Below the pieces are notes generated by a model. That model did not search any database. It saw nothing but the letters and a program-made list of their open reading frames with translations, and was not told where the DNA came from. DNA of 64,000 nucleotides from DATFDN01 sp963756495 (GTDB lineage Bacteria > Pseudomonadota > Alphaproteobacteria > Acetobacterales > Acetobacteraceae). The position numbers and the translations under genes are program-made. The DNA lies in contig CAVWNS010000001.1 in assembly GCA_963756495.1 (NCBI GenBank), positions 620,001 through 684,000 on the forward strand. The letters are read 5' to 3'. Shown in pieces: positions 62,126-64,000 of the stretch; the first letter of the stretch is position 1; every line of letters begins with the position of its first letter.

Positions 62126-63268
62126 ATGCTGCGTCATCATCGCCGTTGGTGGGTCGTGGTCGTGATGCTGCTGCTGGCGACACCCATGCTGGCGATGCTG
62201 CTGCCGCTGTCGGCGGCCAGCGGCACGCACGACGAGGATCGCGCGCTGGCCCTGCCCCCCGGCCTGCCGACGACCGCCAAGGATTGGGGCAGCTTTCCGC
62301 GGCGGGTCGATGATTACCTGCAAGACCATTTCGGGCTGCGTCGCATCCTCGTGCTCGCCAACGGTCTGATCCGAGACAACGTGGGCAACGGGAACGACGC
62401 CGTCTTCGTCGGCCGGGGCGGTCATCTCTACTACCGCAGCGACGACACGCTTGAGCAGAGCGCCGGCGTGCTCAATCACGGACGTTGGCCGTGGCTGGCC
62501 AGCACGGCCGACATGCTGGCGGAGATGCAGCGCATCCTGGGCCCAAAGGGGGTCAAGATCCTCGTGGCATCGCCGCCCAATGCCTCGACAATGGAGCAGC
62601 GCGACCTGCCGGGATGGGCGCGGTTGCAGACACGGCCCACTGAGTACGATCATTTCCTCACGCTGCTGGCCGAACGCGGGATCACGGCCATCGACCTCCG
62701 CCCGGTTCTCGCCGACGCCGCGCGGAACGCGAAAAGCTACTATCGCCACGACACGCATTGGACGCCCTACGGCGCGCTCCGATCGTTCGACGCGATCGCC
62801 GCGGCCGACGGCCATCCCGATTGGGAGGTTCCGCCGTCGGTCGTCAAGCCGGCGGCGAGGCCGCTGGCCGGGGGCGATCTCGCCCGGCTTCTGGGGGTCG
62901 CCAGTGTGCTGAGCGAACCCGAGCAGGAGGTGGATCTCCCGGCGACAGCCGATCGCCGGCTGTTGAGAGGCGGGCAGTACCAGACCTTCGTGGAGACGGC
63001 CCCGCATCCCGGACCCACCATCATGGTGATCGGCGATTCGTTCACCGATAGCTATTTCCTGCTGCCCCTGCTCCAGCATGCCGGTCGCATCGTCTGGACG
63101 CACGCGCAGCTTTGCGGCTTCGACTGGCGCTGGATCACGCAGTATCGCCCGGCTGAAATCTGGTACATGCCGACCGAGCGTCTGCTTCCCTGCCCGCCCG
63201 GGACCCGTCCGGCCGGAATGCCCCGGCCGGCCGCCGCCCCTGCCGCGCTGCTGAGGGACGCCCACTAA
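62126..63268 (+). CDS. AlgJ/AlgX-like acetyltransferase
   Basis: 380 residues. One N-terminal membrane helix (WWVVVVMLLLATPMLAMLLP), then a SGNH-like domain: RHDTHWTPYGALRSFDAI carries the Asp-His pair and MVIGDSFTDSYFLLPLL the Ser. It would receive acetyl groups from the AlgI-like protein on the outer face of the membrane and place them on a polymer. Starts 7 bases after the AlgI-like gene. Confidence 0.9.
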   Translation: MLRHHRRWWVVVVMLLLATPMLAMLLPLSAASGTHDEDRALALPPGLPTTAKDWGSFPRRVDDYLQDHFGLRRILVLANGLIRDNVGNGNDAVFVGRGGHLYYRSDDTLEQSAGVLNHGRWPWLASTADMLAEMQRILGPKGVKILVASPPNASTMEQRDLPGWARLQTRPTEYDHFLTLLAERGITAIDLRPVLADAARNAKSYYRHDTHWTPYGALRSFDAIAAADGHPDWEVPPSVVKPAARPLAGGDLARLLGVASVLSEPEQEVDLPATADRRLLRGGQYQTFVETAPHPGPTIMVIGDSFTDSYFLLPLLQHAGRIVWTHAQLCGFDWRWITQYRPAEIWYMPTERLLPCPPGTRPAGMPRPAAAPAALLRDAH

Positions 63269-63323
63269 CCACGGGGGCGGAGTGGCGTAGGCTGCACGCG
63301 ACCGACGACACGCAGGGAACGCC

Positions 63324-64000
63324 ATGCCAGCCCGCCTCGCCCGATGCCTGATCGCAGTGCTCGCGCTGACGGCTTCGGCCGCCGCCGCCCAAGACGTGCG
63401 CACCGGTGCCGCCGCCTACGGCGACTGGCGTACGGATCAGCCGGGCGTCTGGCGGCACCTGACGCCCGCCGACATGCCGGCCCCGCACGCGACCCGCTCG
63501 GCCAGCAACTCGCCGAGCGTCGTGTCGCGCCCGGAGGATGCGCGCCTGCGCGTGCCTGCCGGCTTCGCCATCGAACCCTTCGCCACCGGGCTGACCAACC
63601 CGCGGATGATCCGCGTCGCCCCGAACGGGGACATCTTCGTCGCCGAGAGCGAGGCCGGGCGCATCCGCCTGCTGCGAGCGCCGGACGGCGCCGCGCGGCC
63701 GAGCGCCGAGGCGGTGTTCGCCGACGGGCTCGACCAGCCGTTCGGCATCGCCTTCTGGCCGCCGAGACCCGAGCCGCGCTTCCTCTACGTGGGCGAGATC
63801 AACCGCGTCATCCGCTACCCGTTCCATTCCGGCGCCACCCGCCCGGACGGGCCGGCGCAGACCGTGGTTCCCGAGATCGCCCCCACCACCAGCGACCACT
63901 GGACGCGCGACGTAGCGTTCAGCCCGGACGGGCGACGCCTGTACGTATCGGTCGGCTCGGGGTCCAATGATGCCGACGAGCCCGAGGCGTGGCGCGCCGA
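63324..64000 (+). CDS. Sorbosone dehydrogenase family protein, 5' part
   Basis: About 225 N-terminal residues before the edge. Signal peptide: ARLARCLIAVLALTASAAAA. Then RLRVPAGFAIEPFATGLTNP and RMIRVAPNGDIFVAESEAGR begin the beta-propeller of PQQ-dependent soluble sugar dehydrogenases, continuing VAFSPDGRRLYVSVGSGSND. Periplasmic oxidation of a sugar or aldose is likely. ATG at 63324 has CAGGGAAC upstream. Confidence 0.88.
   Translation, partial: MPARLARCLIAVLALTASAAAAQDVRTGAAAYGDWRTDQPGVWRHLTPADMPAPHATRSASNSPSVVSRPEDARLRVPAGFAIEPFATGLTNPRMIRVAPNGDIFVAESEAGRIRLLRAPDGAARPSAEAVFADGLDQPFGIAFWPPRPEPRFLYVGEINRVIRYPFHSGATRPDGPAQTVVPEIAPTTSDHWTRDVAFSPDGRRLYVSVGSGSNDADEPEAWRA

Overview
The window is high-GC bacterial DNA with alphaproteobacterial gene order: rpsB-tsf-pyrH-frr-uppS-cdsA-dxr on one strand, and a GatB/YqeY-dnaG-rpoD block divergent from carA-carB-greA. 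The gene content (sorbosone dehydrogenase, DUF849, GMC/gluconate-dehydrogenase genes, a small HTH gene in front of carA) fits Rhodospirillales, probably Acetobacteraceae. The taxonomy is inferred from family resemblance and gene order only.

Layout. 1-5.2 kb: minus-strand translation/nucleotide/envelope operon (rpsB, tsf, pyrH, frr, uppS, cdsA, dxr; dxr runs off the left edge). 5.4-10.9 kb: aldo/keto reductase, CinA-type amidase, cytochrome c', TetR-GST pair, Zn alcohol dehydrogenase, GNAT enzyme. 10.9-22.2 kb: rpoD, dnaG, GatB/YqeY on minus, then HTH-carA-small gene-carB-greA-threonine ammonia-lyase on plus; nearly every gene here from dnaG onward carries one or more single-base frame breaks, which in essential genes points to sequence error. 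22.2-30.5 kb: GFA protein, quinone reductase, then a scarred stretch with a 174-bp inverted-repeat element, a carboxymuconolactone decarboxylase gene split by a PRC-barrel fragment, a truncated exported-protein gene, a DUF849 gene, an ISNCY-type element, a NIPSNAP gene and an IS630 that splits a DUF4258/DUF2283 toxin-antitoxin-like locus. 30.5-40.8 kb: acyl-CoA carboxylase beta chain, enoyl-CoA hydratase, rpiA, map, radC, TerC, purB, TANGO2-like protein, and a large membrane Ser/Thr kinase with proline repeats and a PDZ domain.

40.8-46 kb is an insertion-sequence graveyard: an IS630 remnant, a DUF2231 fragment, an internally deleted class I aldolase, a second IS630 with a probable -1 frameshift, pgl plus a HAD phosphatase, a stub of a transaldolase/phosphoglucose isomerase gene ending at a 195-bp MITE-like element, and a DoxX gene. 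46.3-48.1 kb is a class I ribonucleotide reductase large subunit with two possible NrdR-like sites upstream. 48.5-57.1 kb holds a small lipoprotein, a luciferase-like monooxygenase, a four-gene redox cluster (oxalate decarboxylase bicupin, SDR, gluconate-dehydrogenase subunit 3, GMC oxidoreductase), DUF2237, an M20 amidohydrolase and an NAD-binding protein. 57.3-64 kb: peptide ABC transporter binding protein and permease, a repeat, a small unknown gene, an AlgI/AlgJ-like O-acetylation pair, and the start of a sorbosone-dehydrogenase-like gene that runs off the right edge.

No rRNA, tRNA or CRISPR array was seen. The strongest leads for follow-up are the precise IS630 interruption of the DUF4258/DUF2283 pair, the antisense PRC-barrel insertion, the two MITE-like elements, the kinase-PDZ protein and the oxalate-decarboxylase cluster. 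I did not find a clear new defence or biosynthetic system.
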